Program-made: the position numbers and the translations under genes | The notes under the pieces: model-generated | Databases searched by the model: none | The model's input: the letters and a program-made list of their open reading frames with translations, nothing else | Told to the model about the DNA's origin: nothing | Part shown: positions 5,865-6,110 of the stretch, piece after piece | Layout: the number at the start of each line of letters is the position of its first letter | Numbering within the stretch: the stretch's first letter is position 1 | Assembly: GCA_910585895.1 (NCBI GenBank) | Contig: CAJUHY010000039.1 | Location: 19,361 to 25,470, forward strand | Origin: an uncultured Lachnospiraceae bacterium | Lineage (GTDB): Bacteria; Bacillota; Clostridia; Lachnospirales; Lachnospiraceae | Length of the DNA: 6,110 bases | Direction of reading: 5' to 3'

Positions 5865-5872
5865 CCTCCTCT
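5865..5872 (-). promoter_or_regulatory. Ribosome binding site that fixes a TTG start
   Basis: On the minus strand this reads AGAGGAGG, placed 10 bases before the TTG at 5854-5852. No ATG or GTG in the same frame has a comparable site, and the encoded N-terminus from TTG starts directly with a short polar cap and a membrane helix, as expected. Confidence 0.72.
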
Positions 5873-5960
5873 TTTTATTATGATTCGCGCTGCTGTGCGT
5901 CTTTGCGAATAGCGTGAGAGTAAACTGTAAGATGATGTTTTGCCCCACTCACCACTCAGC

Positions 5961-5989
5961 ATTATATCATTGCTTTCGGTAAAAATCAA
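5961..5989 (-). promoter_or_regulatory. SigA-type promoter with extended -10 for the minus-strand gene
   Basis: On the minus strand, TTGATT (5989-5984) and TATAAT (5966-5961) are separated by 17 bases, with a TGA extended -10 just upstream of TATAAT. Transcription would begin near 5954, giving a leader of about 100 nt before the TTG start. The leader contains a 6-bp hairpin, ATTCGC/GCGAAT (5883-5888 with 5905-5910), ahead of the ribosome binding site. No known riboswitch is recognised in it. Confidence 0.65.
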
Positions 5990-6094
5990 TGATATAATAT
6001 TTTTGAGTTTTCTCATTTTTTATACAGCTTATATTATAGTACCAAAAGGTCTTGTTGCCTTTGGCAGCATAGACATCTTGCACAAAAAGCGTCT

Positions 6095-6110
6095 GGAAAG
6101 CTAGCTTTCC
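6095..6110. repeat. Perfect 16-bp palindrome at the window edge
   Basis: GGAAAGCTAGCTTTCC equals its own reverse complement. It ends exactly at the last base, so its full extent is unknown. It could be a binding site, half of a longer inverted repeat, or an assembly-edge effect if the window ends at a contig end. Confidence 0.5.

Noticed and set aside
5855..6016. In-frame extension of the minus-strand membrane protein to ATG 6016
   Set aside because: There is no ribosome binding site before 6016, the best promoter (5961-5989) lies inside the extension, and AGAGGAGG plus TTG at 5854 gives a normal membrane-helix start.
6033..6038. Second minus-strand TATAAT upstream of 6016
   Set aside because: No usable -35 at 16-18 bases and no extended -10; the promoter at 5961-5989 is clearly better.
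6042..6064. Hairpin CCAAA-GG / CC-TTTGG as a terminator
   Set aside because: The stem is short, with a bulge, and no T-tract follows on either strand.

Overview
The window looks like chromosome from an endospore-forming, anaerobic Firmicute, most likely a Clostridia member of the Lachnospiraceae type. The basis is a germinant-receptor gene pair next to spoIIR, strong AGGAGG-type ribosome binding sites, near-consensus SigA promoters, moderate GC in genes with AT-rich gaps, and overall protein resemblance. The family-level assignment is inference.

Layout. Positions 1-1775 hold the end of a germinant-receptor operon: a 5'-truncated GerAB-type permease overlapping a Ger(x)C lipoprotein. A 256-bp gap follows, with a well-formed SigA-like promoter and, about 55 bp further on, a strong terminator; the short transcript between them is a candidate small RNA or leader. 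Next comes spoIIR (2032-2646), the forespore signal that triggers pro-SigE processing. After it comes a tight cluster of glutamate racemase murI (2760-3590), a DUF1934/YwiB-like protein (3593-4045) and galU (4067-4960). On the minus strand, converging on this cluster, is a small membrane-anchored protein of unknown function (5393-5854), best started at a TTG codon, with its own extended -10 promoter.

The gap between galU and the minus-strand gene (4961-5392) is the most unusual part. It holds a 287-bp element (5019-5305) that is one long imperfect palindrome. It has about 48-bp terminal inverted repeats and an 8-bp imperfect target duplication, and it sits in the loop of an older 10-bp inverted repeat. 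This looks like a MITE, or a long-hairpin RNA gene. Just downstream are a strong ribosome binding site, a possible 27-codon ORF, and a bidirectional terminator that closes both convergent transcription units.

How the genes fit together: the left half serves spore germination (GerB/GerC) and the forespore-to-mother-cell signal (SpoIIR). The middle makes envelope precursors: D-glutamate for peptidoglycan and UDP-glucose for glycolipids and polysaccharides. I see no defence system, CRISPR array, tRNA, rRNA or phage module. Apart from the palindromic element and its surroundings, the window is ordinary core chromosome.
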